64,000 nt of DNA from Trebonia sp963773105 (lineage in GTDB: Bacteria; Actinomycetota; Actinomycetes; Streptosporangiales; Streptosporangiaceae). The stretch is from positions 1 to 64,000 of the forward strand of contig CAVZAA010000007.1 in assembly GCA_963773105.1 (NCBI GenBank), read 5' to 3'. The notes below the pieces were generated by a model, which saw nothing but the letters and a program-made list of their open reading frames with translations, made no database searches and was not told where the DNA came from. The position numbers were made by a program, and so were the translations under genes. Each line of letters opens with the position of its first letter. Position 1 is the first letter of the stretch. This document shows positions 18,844-27,000 of the stretch, piece after piece.

Positions 18844-19994
18844 GAGCTCATCGCCTTGATCAGGCCGCGCAGCGCGGGCAGGTCGATCTCGTTGCCCTTG
18901 TCGCGCAGCGCCTTGATCGCCGCGACGACCACGCCGGGGTCGCGGGCGCCGGTGAACTCGGCCGTCGCCCGCGGTCCCCACTGGGCCAGGCCGCTGGCCG
19001 ACAGCGGCGACCAGCCGGGCTCGGCCGTGGAGTCGAACACGTCGCCGTCGGCGTAGTGCTCGAACATCAGCTTGTCGGGGTCGCGCCAGTAGTCGAAGAT
19101 CTGGCTGCCCTGGATGTGCCGGCCCAGGCCCCAGGCGTGCCGGTAGCCGCGCTCGCGCAGGTACTCTCCGCTGGCGGCGACCTCGTCCAGGTCGGTCAGC
19201 TGGTAGGCCGAGTGCACGTACTCGGTGCGCGGCTGCAGCACCATGGCCAGGGTGTGGTGGTCGGCCGGGGCGCCGCCCAGGTCGCAGCGGATGAACGCCA
19301 TCGCCGGGCCGCGGTCGCGCTGCCCGTCCAGGTACAGGAAGTCGCTGACGATCAGCCCGAGGGTGTCCAGGTACCAGTCCAGCGCCGCCCCGAACCGGGT
19401 GGTGCCCAGCACCACATGGCCCAGCCGCTCGACCTCCGCCGGGTGCCGGGCCGGCCGCTGGGCGGCGTTGACCCGCGCCGGCTCTGGCCCGAAGTTCAGC
19501 GGCAGCGGGGCGCGCTCGGGCAGCGCGGGCAGCTCCGGGACGCCGTGCACCACCCGCACCGGGAACCCGCTGGGGTCGCGCAGCGCCACGGCGTGGCCGC
19601 CGCGGTGCGCGGTGACCGTCCCGCCGGTGCCGCGGGCCAGCCGGTCCAGGTCGGCCCGGGCCGCCGCGGTGAAGGCGTATCCGGCAAACCGGCTCCGCGG
19701 GCCGCGGCGGACCGCCAGGCACGCCGCCCCCGCCTGCCGGCCGCGCAGCACCAGCGTCTCCGGCGTCTGCTCCGCGACGATAAAGCCGAAGTCGGCCAGG
19801 AACCGCCCGGCCACCTCCAGGTCCGGCTTCTCGAACTCCAGCCACGCCAGCCCCGCGACCTTAACCAGGGGATTGTTCGACCGCCCCGGATGCTCTCCCG
19901 GCCGCGCCCCCGTCTCGCCGTGCAGTGAACGATGCGGATCCTGGGCCTTCTTCTGCTGGCCCCGGACCTCCGCCCCGCTGTCTTGTCTCACCAT
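18840..19994 (-). CDS. Type I extradiol (meta-cleavage) dioxygenase
   Basis: 384 residues from ATG 19994 (AAGGAG box). Two vicinal-oxygen-chelate halves; the active C-terminal half has LGHVVLGTTRFGAALDWYL (first His ligand), EYVHSAYQLTDLDEVAASGE (second His) and KLMFEHYADGDVFD (Glu ligand), with HAWGLGRHIQGSQIFDYW between. This set of Fe(II) ligands marks catechol 2,3-dioxygenase-type enzymes that open the ring next to the diol. It is the first gene of a coupled five-gene operon and has the shared TetR-type palindrome 57 bp before its start. The 45-residue N-terminal leader is unlike the family. Confidence 0.9.
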   Translation of the reverse strand: MVRQDSGAEVRGQQKKAQDPHRSLHGETGARPGEHPGRSNNPLVKVAGLAWLEFEKPDLEVAGRFLADFGFIVAEQTPETLVLRGRQAGAACLAVRRGPRSRFAGYAFTAAARADLDRLARGTGGTVTAHRGGHAVALRDPSGFPVRVVHGVPELPALPERAPLPLNFGPEPARVNAAQRPARHPAEVERLGHVVLGTTRFGAALDWYLDTLGLIVSDFLYLDGQRDRGPAMAFIRCDLGGAPADHHTLAMVLQPRTEYVHSAYQLTDLDEVAASGEYLRERGYRHAWGLGRHIQGSQIFDYWRDPDKLMFEHYADGDVFDSTAEPGWSPLSASGLAQWGPRATAEFTGARDPGVVVAAIKALRDKGNEIDLPALRGLIKAMSS

Positions 19995-20030
19995 GATCGG
20001 CTCCTTCGCTCCTCCGACTAATGTGGGTGT

Positions 20031-20066
20031 CGATCAGTCTTGTGATGTAGTATCAACTATGATCGC
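20031..20066. promoter_or_regulatory. Operator before the meta-cleavage operon (palindrome 1)
   Basis: The palindrome TATCAACTATGATCGC at 20051-20066 is preceded, 4 bp away, by CGATCAGTCTTGTGAT (20031-20046). Both parts, with the same spacing, recur at 24460-24495 before hdeD. AT-rich against its surroundings, and lying between the dioxygenase start and the tetR stop. Confidence 0.7.
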
Positions 20067-20161
20067 TGCATCGTCAAGAGCGACGACGCAGGTATCCGCG
20101 GACAGCGGACGCGGGTCCACGGCTGATGGGCTTGATGAGCTGTCGGGCGTGTCGCCCACCG

Positions 20162-20812
20162 CTAGTCGGGGTGGCGACCGTCGCGGCTTTCCGCGGCAAG
20201 CAGCGTCCGCCGGGACGCGACGAGCGACGCAACCAGTGGCTGGAGAAGCCGCTCGAGGGTGACTCCGCAGTCGGTCTGAGTAGCCACGAAAGCGCCGTCG
20301 ATGGCGGCGAGCGCGAAGCGCGCGAGCTGGTCAGTGGCCGGGCTGCGCGGGTCGTCCCCGAACGCGACCGCGATCTGCGCCCGCAACAGATCGAGTGCGT
20401 GCTCGCGGACGCGGCGGATGACGGCTTGTACCTCCCCGTCGCCCGCGGCGGGCGGCTGCGCGGCGAAGGCGATCAGCAGGCGAAGGAAGTTCGGATGACG
20501 GCCGAGCGTGCGAGTGGCGGCCGACACGACCCTGGCCAGGTGCTGTGCCGGACGCCCGGGGCGGTGGCTCAGGTCCGGCAGGTCGGCGAAGAAGCGATCG
20601 GCGCCGCGTTCCATGACGGCCAGCAGGATTCCGTCTTTGGAGCCGAAGTAGTGGTACACCGAGCTCATCGGGATGCCGGCTTCCTCCACCACGCGGGCAA
20701 GGGTCGCGGCTTCGAAGCCGTGCTCGGCCATGATCCGTTCGGCGGCGTCCAGCACGCGTTCGCGCGACCTCACGCCCCGGCGGTTCGGCTTCACTTCAGC
20801 GGGCGTTGCCAT
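20162..20812 (-). CDS. TetR-family regulator (divergent from hydroxylase)
   Basis: 216 residues. N-terminal helix-turn-helix RERVLDAAERIMAEHGFEAA, then GIPMSSVYHYFGSKDGILLA, the classical TetR DNA-binding pattern; the remainder is a helical ligand-binding domain. It is transcribed away from the FAD hydroxylase at 20900, and the 87-bp gap between them holds a pair of direct repeats overlapping the hydroxylase promoter. Local repression of that hydroxylase, and of itself, is the simplest reading. Confidence 0.9.
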   Translation of the reverse strand: MATPAEVKPNRRGVRSRERVLDAAERIMAEHGFEAATLARVVEEAGIPMSSVYHYFGSKDGILLAVMERGADRFFADLPDLSHRPGRPAQHLARVVSAATRTLGRHPNFLRLLIAFAAQPPAAGDGEVQAVIRRVREHALDLLRAQIAVAFGDDPRSPATDQLARFALAAIDGAFVATQTDCGVTLERLLQPLVASLVASRRTLLAAESRDGRHPD

Positions 20813-20833
20813 GTCCCCACGATAGCGTGAGTT

Positions 20834-20882
20834 TTGTAGTTGACACTCCAGAACTTATTATTGTAGTTTCCATTCCAGTTCT
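20834..20882. promoter_or_regulatory. Divergent tetR-hydroxylase promoter with two direct repeats
   Basis: TTGTAGTT-N6-CCAG-N2-CT occurs twice, at 20834-20855 and 20861-20882 (period 27 bp, identical inner spacing). A TTGACA box (20840-20845) with TAGTTT 18 bp on reads toward the hydroxylase and lies inside the repeats, as expected for a repressor-controlled promoter. Confidence 0.6.
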
Positions 20883-20899
20883 AGTGAGTGGGAGGTGCG

Positions 20900-22690
20900 A
20901 TGCAGTACGCAGAGGGCATTGCCGACGAAGTTCCGGTTCTGATCGTGGGGGGTGGCGGGGCGGGCCTGACCGCTTCCATGCTGCTGGCGCGCCAGGCGGT
21001 CGAGCACCTGCTTATCAGCGCGCGTCCTGGGACCTCTGATCTGCCCAAGGCCCATGTGCTGAACCAGCGGGCCATGGAGGTGCTCGACGATGTCGGCGTC
21101 GCCGATGCGATCACGGGACGCAGCACGCCGCCCGGGCAGATGGCGGCGACGGCGTTCTACGCAGGTCTCGCCGGCCCGGACCCGGACTACGGGCGCCGTC
21201 TTGCCCGGCTGGAGAGCTGGGGCGCCGGCGGGGCAGATGAGAGCTGGCGCGCGGCGAGCCCGTGGCTGCAGCGGAACCTGCCCCAGATCCGCCTCGAGCC
21301 GCTGCTGAAGGCGCGTGCCGAAGAACTGTCGCCGGGACGGATTCGCTTCAACCATGAGCTGGTCGGCCTGGAGCAAGACGCCAGCGGGGTGCTGGCGACG
21401 GTCCGCGACAACGCCTCCGGCCGCCGTTACGGGGTGCGCTGCCAGTACTTGCTTGGCGCGGATGGCGGGCGGCTGGTGCCCAGCCTGGTGGGTATCAAGC
21501 ACGAGGGGCTCGGGGTGGTGACGCAGACCGCGACACTGCACGTATCCGCTGACTTCTCATCGTGGGCACCGGATCCGGACGTGCTGATCCGCTGGATCTT
21601 CTCCCCGCAGGCCGGCGTCCTGGTGGTCATGGTCCCGATGGGACCGGAGCGGTGGGGACCCAGCTCGGAGGAGTGGGTGATCCACCTGAACTACCCGGCC
21701 GATGACCCCCGGGCCCAGTCCGATGCGCAAGTCGAAGCCGACGCCCGCAGGGCGCTGGGTGTCATGGACGCACCGTGGAAAATCCACAAGGTCACCCGCT
21801 GGTCGGTCGAGGCGCTGGTGGCCTCCGCGTTCCGCGCCGGGCGCGTGTTCCTGCTCGGGGACGCGGCGCACCGGCATCCGCCCACCGGCGGGCTGGGGCT
21901 GACGAGCGCGATCCACGACGCGCAAAATCTGTGCTGGAAGCTGGCGATGGTTCTCGCCGGGCAGGCATCACCGGCGCTGCTCGACACGTACGAAGCCGAA
22001 CAGCGACCGGTCGATGAGCGCAACGCGCAACGCTCGCTGGAGAACGCGCTCAACCACTTCGCGATCGGCGCTGCGCTCGGGGTCTCCCCGGACAACACCC
22101 CGGAGCAGAACATGCGGCAGCTGAGCCGGATGTGGAGCGGCCGGCCTGAGGACGCCGAGCACCGCTCCGGTGTGCTGCGCGCGATGCGGGCGCAGTCGAT
22201 GGAGTTCAGCGAGCTCAACGTCGAGTACGGGTATGGCTACCAGTCCGCGGCTGTCGTGCCCGACGGCAGCGCCGCGCCTGCCCAGCTAGACGACATTCGC
22301 GTGTATCAGCCGTCCACCCGCCCCGGTGCCCCGCTGCCGCACGCCTGGATCGATGACGAGGACGGTAACCGCCGCCCGATCAGGGACCTCGTCGCGCCCG
22401 GGCGGTTCCTGCTGATCGCCGGCGAGGACGGCCAGGCCTGGTGCGAGGCGGCCACGCAACTAGCCACGGAGGCGAACCTCCCGCTCGACGCTGTGCGGAT
22501 CGGCCATCTCGACGGCGATCTCTATGATCCGCGCTGCGGCTGGCTGCGCCATCGCCAGATCGCCAGCGACGGCGCGGTCCTCGTGCGCCCGGACCGGTTC
22601 GTCGCGTGGCGATGCCCGGCCGGTGCAACCGATCCCCGGAGCGCGCTGGTCGCCGTGTTCAGCCAGATCCTCGCCCGGCCAGTCGGCTGA
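20900..22690 (+). CDS. FAD-dependent phenol hydroxylase, TfdB/PheA type
   Basis: 596 residues; ATG 20900 behind GGGAGG. PVLIVGGGGAGLTASMLLAR (FAD Rossmann), LPKAHVLNQRAMEVLDDVGV typical of 2,4-dichlorophenol-hydroxylase relatives, RVFLLGDAAHRHPPTGGLGL and AIHDAQNLCWKLAMVLAG (second FAD motif), with a thioredoxin-like C-terminal domain ending SQILARPVG. The family turns phenols into catechols with NADPH and O2. Together with the MhpA-like enzyme it gives the island two ring hydroxylases. Intact, and regulated from the divergent TetR region. Confidence 0.9.
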   Translation: MQYAEGIADEVPVLIVGGGGAGLTASMLLARQAVEHLLISARPGTSDLPKAHVLNQRAMEVLDDVGVADAITGRSTPPGQMAATAFYAGLAGPDPDYGRRLARLESWGAGGADESWRAASPWLQRNLPQIRLEPLLKARAEELSPGRIRFNHELVGLEQDASGVLATVRDNASGRRYGVRCQYLLGADGGRLVPSLVGIKHEGLGVVTQTATLHVSADFSSWAPDPDVLIRWIFSPQAGVLVVMVPMGPERWGPSSEEWVIHLNYPADDPRAQSDAQVEADARRALGVMDAPWKIHKVTRWSVEALVASAFRAGRVFLLGDAAHRHPPTGGLGLTSAIHDAQNLCWKLAMVLAGQASPALLDTYEAEQRPVDERNAQRSLENALNHFAIGAALGVSPDNTPEQNMRQLSRMWSGRPEDAEHRSGVLRAMRAQSMEFSELNVEYGYGYQSAAVVPDGSAAPAQLDDIRVYQPSTRPGAPLPHAWIDDEDGNRRPIRDLVAPGRFLLIAGEDGQAWCEAATQLATEANLPLDAVRIGHLDGDLYDPRCGWLRHRQIASDGAVLVRPDRFVAWRCPAGATDPRSALVAVFSQILARPVG

Positions 22691-22692
22691 TG

Positions 22693-22850
22693 CCGGCCGG
22701 CTGCGGCGTATGCCTTGTTCTCGTCAAGCGTCTCCCGTCCTAGCATGGCGTGTGCGAGCCGGTTGAGCTGGTCGTGGCTGCCGTGCAGGGTGGCCACTGC
22801 CTGGTCGTAGCATTCCTCGATGAGGTCGCCTCGCCGTATGAGGGGAACGT
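22693..22850 (-). pseudogene. FtsH-like C-terminal remnant
   Basis: The leftward frame DLIEECYDQAVATLHGSHDQ then LNRLAHAMLGRETLDENKAY ending AAAGR resembles the last 50 residues of FtsH proteases (L-x-A-L-A-x-x-L-L-E-R-E-T-L). No proper start or stop is found; the frame runs on into the neighbour as antisense. Probably gene debris. Confidence 0.4.
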
Positions 22851-22952
22851 CGGGCTGTTCAGCGCCTCCGCCAAACGGCGGCGGCGGCGCGGCGCTGGAG
22901 GTCAGGGATACGCGCAGGGTTTCTGTAGGGTACAATCAATCCTGACACTCAG

Positions 22953-22968
22953 TATCAGCACTGATGAC
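22953..22968. promoter_or_regulatory. Operator before the second tetR (palindrome 2)
   Basis: TATCAGCACTGATGAC matches the shared consensus YATCA-N4-TGAT-N-RC; inner arms ATCAG/CTGAT are perfect. It lies 115 bp before the tetR start at 23083, consistent with autoregulation. Confidence 0.65.
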
Positions 22969-23082
22969 AAACGGACTCGATGAGGAGCCAGGCAAGGGCC
23001 AGCGCGCCGTGGCCCTAACTGGCTATGGCCAGGAAACGTCATGGCCGCCGGTGTGCTCGGTGCGACGGCAGGAGGAGCAGCT

Positions 23083-23760
23083 ATGTCAGAGCCTGCATCG
23101 GCGGTTGAATCGGCAGCCAGCGCGCCCAGCGTGCCGCAGGCGTCGCGGCTGGACCGGCGCAAGGCCCGCACCCGGCAGGCCCTCATCGACGCCGCGGCGC
23201 GGCTGATCGGCGAGGGCCGCGGGGACCGGGCGAGCATCCAGGAGATCACCGAGGCGGCCGACATCGGCTTCGGGTCGTTCTACAACCACTTCGACAGCAA
23301 GGAGCAGCTGTTCCAGACCGCCTCCGAAGAGGTGCTGGAACGCTGGGGGCAGATGATCGACCGCGCCAGCGCCGGTATCACCGACCAAGCGGAGCGGTTC
23401 GCCGTGGGCATGCGGATCTCCGGGCGGCTCGGCTGGACCCACCCCGACATCGCCGGGTTCCTCACCGGCGTCGGCCTGGAAGCCCTGGACATCCCCGTCG
23501 GCCTGGCGCCCCGCGCCCTGCGCGACATTCAGGCGGGACAGGACGCAGGCATTTTCACGGTGCCTGATGCCGAGATCGCGCTCAGCGCCGTGGCCGGCGG
23601 CCTGCTCGGGCTCTTGCGGCAATGCCAGCGCAAGCCCGAGCGCGTCAGCGAGGCGTCCGTCGACCAGCTCGCCGAGGCCGTGCTGCGGATGCTCGGCGTC
23701 CCCGCCCCCGAAGCCGCCCGCCTCGCCGCCCTGCCGCTGCCGCCCACCAGAACCTGGTGA
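23083..23760 (+). CDS. TetR-family regulator, probable owner of the shared palindrome
   Basis: 225 residues; ATG 23083 with a GGAGGAG box 6 bp before it is preferred to an in-frame ATG 42 bp upstream. The DNA-binding domain reads RKARTRQALIDAAARLIGEG, then IQEITEAADIGFGSFYNHFD and SKEQLFQTA, the standard TetR helix-turn-helix. The C-terminal domain is of the QacR/TetR_C kind. One copy of the palindrome stands before it and three more stand before nearby transcription units, which makes it the best candidate for controlling them. Confidence 0.9.
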   Translation: MSEPASAVESAASAPSVPQASRLDRRKARTRQALIDAAARLIGEGRGDRASIQEITEAADIGFGSFYNHFDSKEQLFQTASEEVLERWGQMIDRASAGITDQAERFAVGMRISGRLGWTHPDIAGFLTGVGLEALDIPVGLAPRALRDIQAGQDAGIFTVPDAEIALSAVAGGLLGLLRQCQRKPERVSEASVDQLAEAVLRMLGVPAPEAARLAALPLPPTRTW

Positions 23761-23769
23761 CAGCTGCGA

Positions 23770-24263
23770 CGAGGCGAAAGCGGTTCGTGTGCGTTCCGGC
23801 CGGCACGCGCGCCCACTTCGGGCTCGACGTGGGTGCGGGCCGACGGCGACGTGGTCGGCGCTCTCGACGCCTTCGCTGACGCGGTCGAGCGCCAGATCGA
23901 CATGGCCGAGGTGAATGGCCGGCCCTTCCTCAACAACGCCTCGCTCGGGATCTATGGTGAGGCGGTTCGCAGCGCGGCCTATCGCGACGCCGAGGTGCGT
24001 CCGCTCCTGCAGACCGCGGGTGAGATGATAGGCCCGAGCGCGGCGGCGCCCGCGCTGCGCCATCGACGACCGGGACCGCGAGCACCGCAATCTCGCTCTC
24101 GTCCTCGTGTCGAACAATCCTTATGCGCTCGATCGCGCGCTGGCTCCTGGCGCTCGCCCGACGCTCGGCAGCGGGCCAGCTCGGGATCATCGTCATCAAC
24201 GCACCGAGGATAGCCCAAGCACGCCAGGGCGAGCCTGGACCGCGCCTCACCTGGAAGTAACTG
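23770..24263 (+). pseudogene. Diacylglycerol kinase-family lipid kinase remnant
   Basis: KRFVCVPAGTRAHFGLDVG, VVGALDAFADAVERQIDMAE, NGRPFLNNASLGIYGEAV and AYRDAEVRPLLQTAGE are the middle of a DagK/LCB5-type lipid kinase; after further indels NLALVLVSNNPYALDRALAP and LGIIVINAPRIAQA-like text follow in other frames. The nucleotide-binding start and the C-terminal end are gone. At least three frame changes; inactive. Confidence 0.75.
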
Positions 24264-24459
24264 CCCCGGCACTAGTGCACGCCGGGATCGATGGCGAGGC
24301 AGTCGGCCTCAGTCCGCCGCCGCGGCTCGCTATCCGGCCTGCGCCCGCGCGTCAGGATCGCCGCGCCATGCCAAACGCCCCGCCTAGAACGCGCCCGCGC
24401 CGCCCAGGCTCGCGCCCCTGCGCTAGGTGCGGGCCCGCCCGTACTCTAAATAAATATTG
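24264..24459. other. Non-coding stretch before the hdeD promoter
   Basis: No gene is seen. The GC content drops sharply at about 24445-24495, where the next promoter lies. Confidence 0.35.
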
Positions 24460-24495
24460 CGATCAGTCTTGTGATAGATCATCAATTATGATTAC
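24460..24495. promoter_or_regulatory. Operator/promoter before hdeD (palindrome 3)
   Basis: CGATCAGTCTTGTGAT at 24460-24475 and CATCAATTATGATTAC at 24480-24495, the same two blocks at the same distance as at 20031. A TTGTGA box (24469-24474) and TTACCT 17 bp on would place the palindrome between -35 and -10. Confidence 0.7.
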
Positions 24496-24569
24496 CTAGT
24501 ACTAGAGCTGGCCCGGCGGAGGTCAAGGACTCCGGGCACCCGGGGCAGCGAACCCAGAGAGGAAACATC

Positions 24570-25142
24570 ATGCTCAAGTCCCTAAGCACTTCGCTCATCG
24601 TGCGTGGCATCCTGGCGCTCGCCGTCGGGATCATGGCGCTGGCCTGGCCCGGGGTCACGGTCCTCGCGCTGGTCATCTTGTTCGCCGTGTACGCGTTCAT
24701 CGCTGCCGGCCTGCAGGCCATGCGCGCGTTCAGCAGCCGCACCGCCGGCCCGGTCTTCGGGCACCTGCTACTCGGTTTGGCCGACCTGGCCGCCGGAGTG
24801 ATCGCGCTGGCCTGGCCTGGGCCCACCGCGCTCGTCCTCGTGCTGATCGTCGGATGCTGGGCGGTCGTCGGCGGCCTGCTGCAGATCTCCGCCGCATTCA
24901 GCTCCGGCGAGACCGCCGGGACGCGGGCGCGGTTCGTCCTCGGCGGCCTGGTGACCACCGCGTTCGGCGTGGTGCTGTTCGCCCACCCCGGCGTCGGCGC
25001 GCTCACCCTCGCGCTGCTGTTCGGCCTGTTCAACCTGATCTATGGCGGCTGGGCGCTCGTGCAGGGCATCGAGCTGCGCCGGACCGACAAGTCTTTGCAC
25101 TCCGTCGTCCCGGCCAGGCGGGAAAGGGCTGCTGCGGCGTGA
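24570..25142 (+). CDS. HdeD-family (DUF308) membrane protein
   Basis: 190 residues; AGAGGAAAC box before ATG 24570. Six hydrophobic helices in three internal pairs (IMALAWPGVTVLALVILFAV; VIALAWPGPTALVLVLIVGC; VVLFAHPGVGALTLALLFGL), each with the A-x-P-G signature of HdeD/DUF308 proteins. Enterobacterial HdeD is linked to acid resistance; the role in actinomycetes is not established. It carries the shared palindrome 75 bp upstream and is followed 61 bp on by a lipoprotein phosphoesterase in the same direction. Its first part is duplicated in inverted orientation at 26849. Confidence 0.9.
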   Translation: MLKSLSTSLIVRGILALAVGIMALAWPGVTVLALVILFAVYAFIAAGLQAMRAFSSRTAGPVFGHLLLGLADLAAGVIALAWPGPTALVLVLIVGCWAVVGGLLQISAAFSSGETAGTRARFVLGGLVTTAFGVVLFAHPGVGALTLALLFGLFNLIYGGWALVQGIELRRTDKSLHSVVPARRERAAAA

Positions 25143-25203
25143 GCCTGCCGGATCGCAGCCTGGCTCAGCGTCACCCAGTAGAGCGCGCGGAAGGGAGTGG
25201 CAG

Positions 25204-26379
25204 ATGAGAAGCCGGCAGTGGCTGCTAGCCGCGGCGGTCGTCCTGCCGCTCCTCGCCGCATGCACGAGTGCGGCCGGGCCCGGGCCTGGCCCGGCCGGCA
25301 GTGCGGCCGGGTCCAGCCCCGCGGCGCCTGGCGGCCTGCGGGCGGTCAGGCACGTATGGGTCATCGACCTGGAAAACCAGGGGTACGCGCAGAGCTTCGG
25401 CACCCCGTCCGCGGGCCCGTACCTGGCCCGGGCGCTGCCGCGGATGGGGGCCCTGCTGGAGAACTACTACGCGGTAGGCCACAGCAGCGCGGCCAATTAC
25501 ATCGCGCAGATCTCCGGGCAGGCCCCGAATCTGGCCACGCAGAGCGACTGCCCGCTCTGGACGCCGTTCCCCGGCCAGCTTGTCGCCGGGCCATACCACC
25601 AGGTCCTGGGTGAGGGCTGCGTCTACCCGGCGGCAGTCCAGACGCTAGGCAACCAGCTATCGGCCACCGGGCGCAGCTGGGCGGCGTATCTGCAGGACAT
25701 GGGCAACGATCCGGCCCGGGACCGCACGGTCAGCACGGCGCGCGGGCCCGCCTGCGGTCATCCTGCCACCTGGTCTCTGGACCACACGCATCACGCCGAG
25801 GAGGCCGATCAGTACGCCGCTCGCCATGACGGGTTCACGTTCTTCTTGTCGGTCACCGCGAACCGGCCCTTCTGCGACGCCCACATCCTGTCATTCCGGC
25901 CGCTGCCGGGCGACCTGGCCCGGGCCAGCGCGACGCCGGCGTTCTCCTTCATCGCGCCGAACCTGTGCAACGACGGCCACGATGCGCCGTGCGTCACCGG
26001 CGCCCCTGGCGGGCTGCCGCAGGCCGACGCCTTCTTGTCACAGTGGGTGCCGATGATCATGGCCGCCCCGGCCTACCGCGACGGCGGCCTGATCGTGATC
26101 ACCTTCGACGAGGGGAGCGACTCGGCCGCCTGCTGCGGCGAGGCATCGGGGTTGAGCCCGGCACACCCGAATGCGTCCGAGCCAGGCAGGAACGGCCCCG
26201 GCGGCGGCCGCGTCGGCGCGGTCTTGCTGTCCCCGCTGATCAGGCCCGGCACCGTCAGCACCGTGGATTACAACCACTACTCGCCGCTGCGCACCGTGGA
26301 GGACATCTTCGGCCTGCCGCACCTCGGCGACGCGGGCATGTCGCAGGTCAGGTCCTTCGGCGCGGACGTGTACGGCTAG
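25204..26379 (+). CDS. PF04185-type phosphoesterase lipoprotein (phospholipase C/acid phosphatase-like)
   Basis: 391 residues; ATG 25204 behind GGAAGGGAG. Signal WLLAAAVVLPLLAAC with lipobox LAAC indicates a lipid anchor. The catalytic fold is recognisable from HVWVIDLENQGYAQSFG (metal-binding and nucleophile region), YYAVGHSSAANYIAQISGQ, and VITFDEGSDSAACC with the later DYNHYSPLRTVEDIFGLPHL, all hallmarks of the PF04185 family (phosphatidylcholine phospholipases and acid phosphatases). Extracellular phosphate-ester cleavage is expected; substrate unknown. Likely cotranscribed with hdeD. Confidence 0.88.
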   Translation: MRSRQWLLAAAVVLPLLAACTSAAGPGPGPAGSAAGSSPAAPGGLRAVRHVWVIDLENQGYAQSFGTPSAGPYLARALPRMGALLENYYAVGHSSAANYIAQISGQAPNLATQSDCPLWTPFPGQLVAGPYHQVLGEGCVYPAAVQTLGNQLSATGRSWAAYLQDMGNDPARDRTVSTARGPACGHPATWSLDHTHHAEEADQYAARHDGFTFFLSVTANRPFCDAHILSFRPLPGDLARASATPAFSFIAPNLCNDGHDAPCVTGAPGGLPQADAFLSQWVPMIMAAPAYRDGGLIVITFDEGSDSAACCGEASGLSPAHPNASEPGRNGPGGGRVGAVLLSPLIRPGTVSTVDYNHYSPLRTVEDIFGLPHLGDAGMSQVRSFGADVYG

Positions 26380-26600
26380 CAGATGCCGGCCGAACCGGCC
26401 TGGATCGGCTGCAGCTGCCCGTCTCGTCCCGCGACGGGCACGAACCGGGTGAACCGGCCCGGGCGGACCTCGCTGGCCTCGGGGTACTCACCCAGCGACG
26501 GGTCGACCGGCAGCGCCTGGCGCCACACTTACAGGGCAGCGGGCACCCGGCGCCACTCGCGCTCGATCTCGCGCAGGACGGCAAGCTGACCCCTCGTCAA
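26380..26600 (-). pseudogene. Unidentified minus-strand coding remnant
   Basis: The leftward frame QLAVLREIEREWRRVPAAL meets an in-frame TAA, then continues VWRQALPVDPSLGEYPEASE and RPGRFTRFVPVAGRDG to a TAG next to the phosphoesterase stop. The composition is protein-like but I cannot name a family. Probably a decayed gene tail. Confidence 0.35.
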
Positions 26601-26738
26601 GCGCCGGAATCAGCGCGTCGCGCCGCGGCGTACCCGCATGGTCCTGACCGTCGCCCGACGGACTCTCCCCGCCAGCGTCGTGCCGCGCCTGTCCCGCTCC
26701 CGGCCGCCCGCGATGCGCCGTGCCGCCGCTACCCGGAC

Positions 26739-26849
26739 GATCAGCACCAGGATCAGCGCGGTGGGTCTCGGCCAGGCCAGCGCCATGACTCCGATGATCA
26801 TGGCCAGGGTGCCGCGCGCGATCAGGGACGTGCTGAGTGACTTGAGCAT
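26739..26849 (-). pseudogene. Inverted partial copy of hdeD
   Basis: MLKSLSTSLIARGTLAMIIG then VMALAWPRPTALILVLIV: the first 22 codons match the intact gene at 24570, then the text jumps to the second hydrophobic pair, as if recombination between the repeated ALAWP segments deleted the part between. Family likeness ends at about 26739. The leader is also copied (AGAGCTGGCCCGGCGG occurs before both) together with the palindrome. Confidence 0.8.
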
Positions 26850-26929
26850 GACGGTTTCTTTCAGTTGCGTCGCTGCCCGTGCGCCCGGGGGTGCCTCATC
26901 CCGCCGGGCCAGCTCTTGACAAGATGAGT

Positions 26930-26945
26930 GTCATCATAACTGATG
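26930..26945. promoter_or_regulatory. Operator in the hdeD-copy / AI-2E permease divergent region (palindrome 4)
   Basis: On the minus strand CATCAGTTATGATGAC, matching the shared consensus. A TTGACA box (26916-26921) with ACTGAT 17 bp on reads toward the permease, so the palindrome overlaps the -10 region. Confidence 0.7.
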
Positions 26946-27000
26946 ATTGATTACAAAAATGATCGAGAGATTCAGCAATCTGGTGTGAGGGAGCCGATCA

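Noticed and set aside
23930..24272. Leftward frames opposite the lipid-kinase remnant
   Set aside because: The rightward strand carries clear DagK family text; the leftward frames are shadows.
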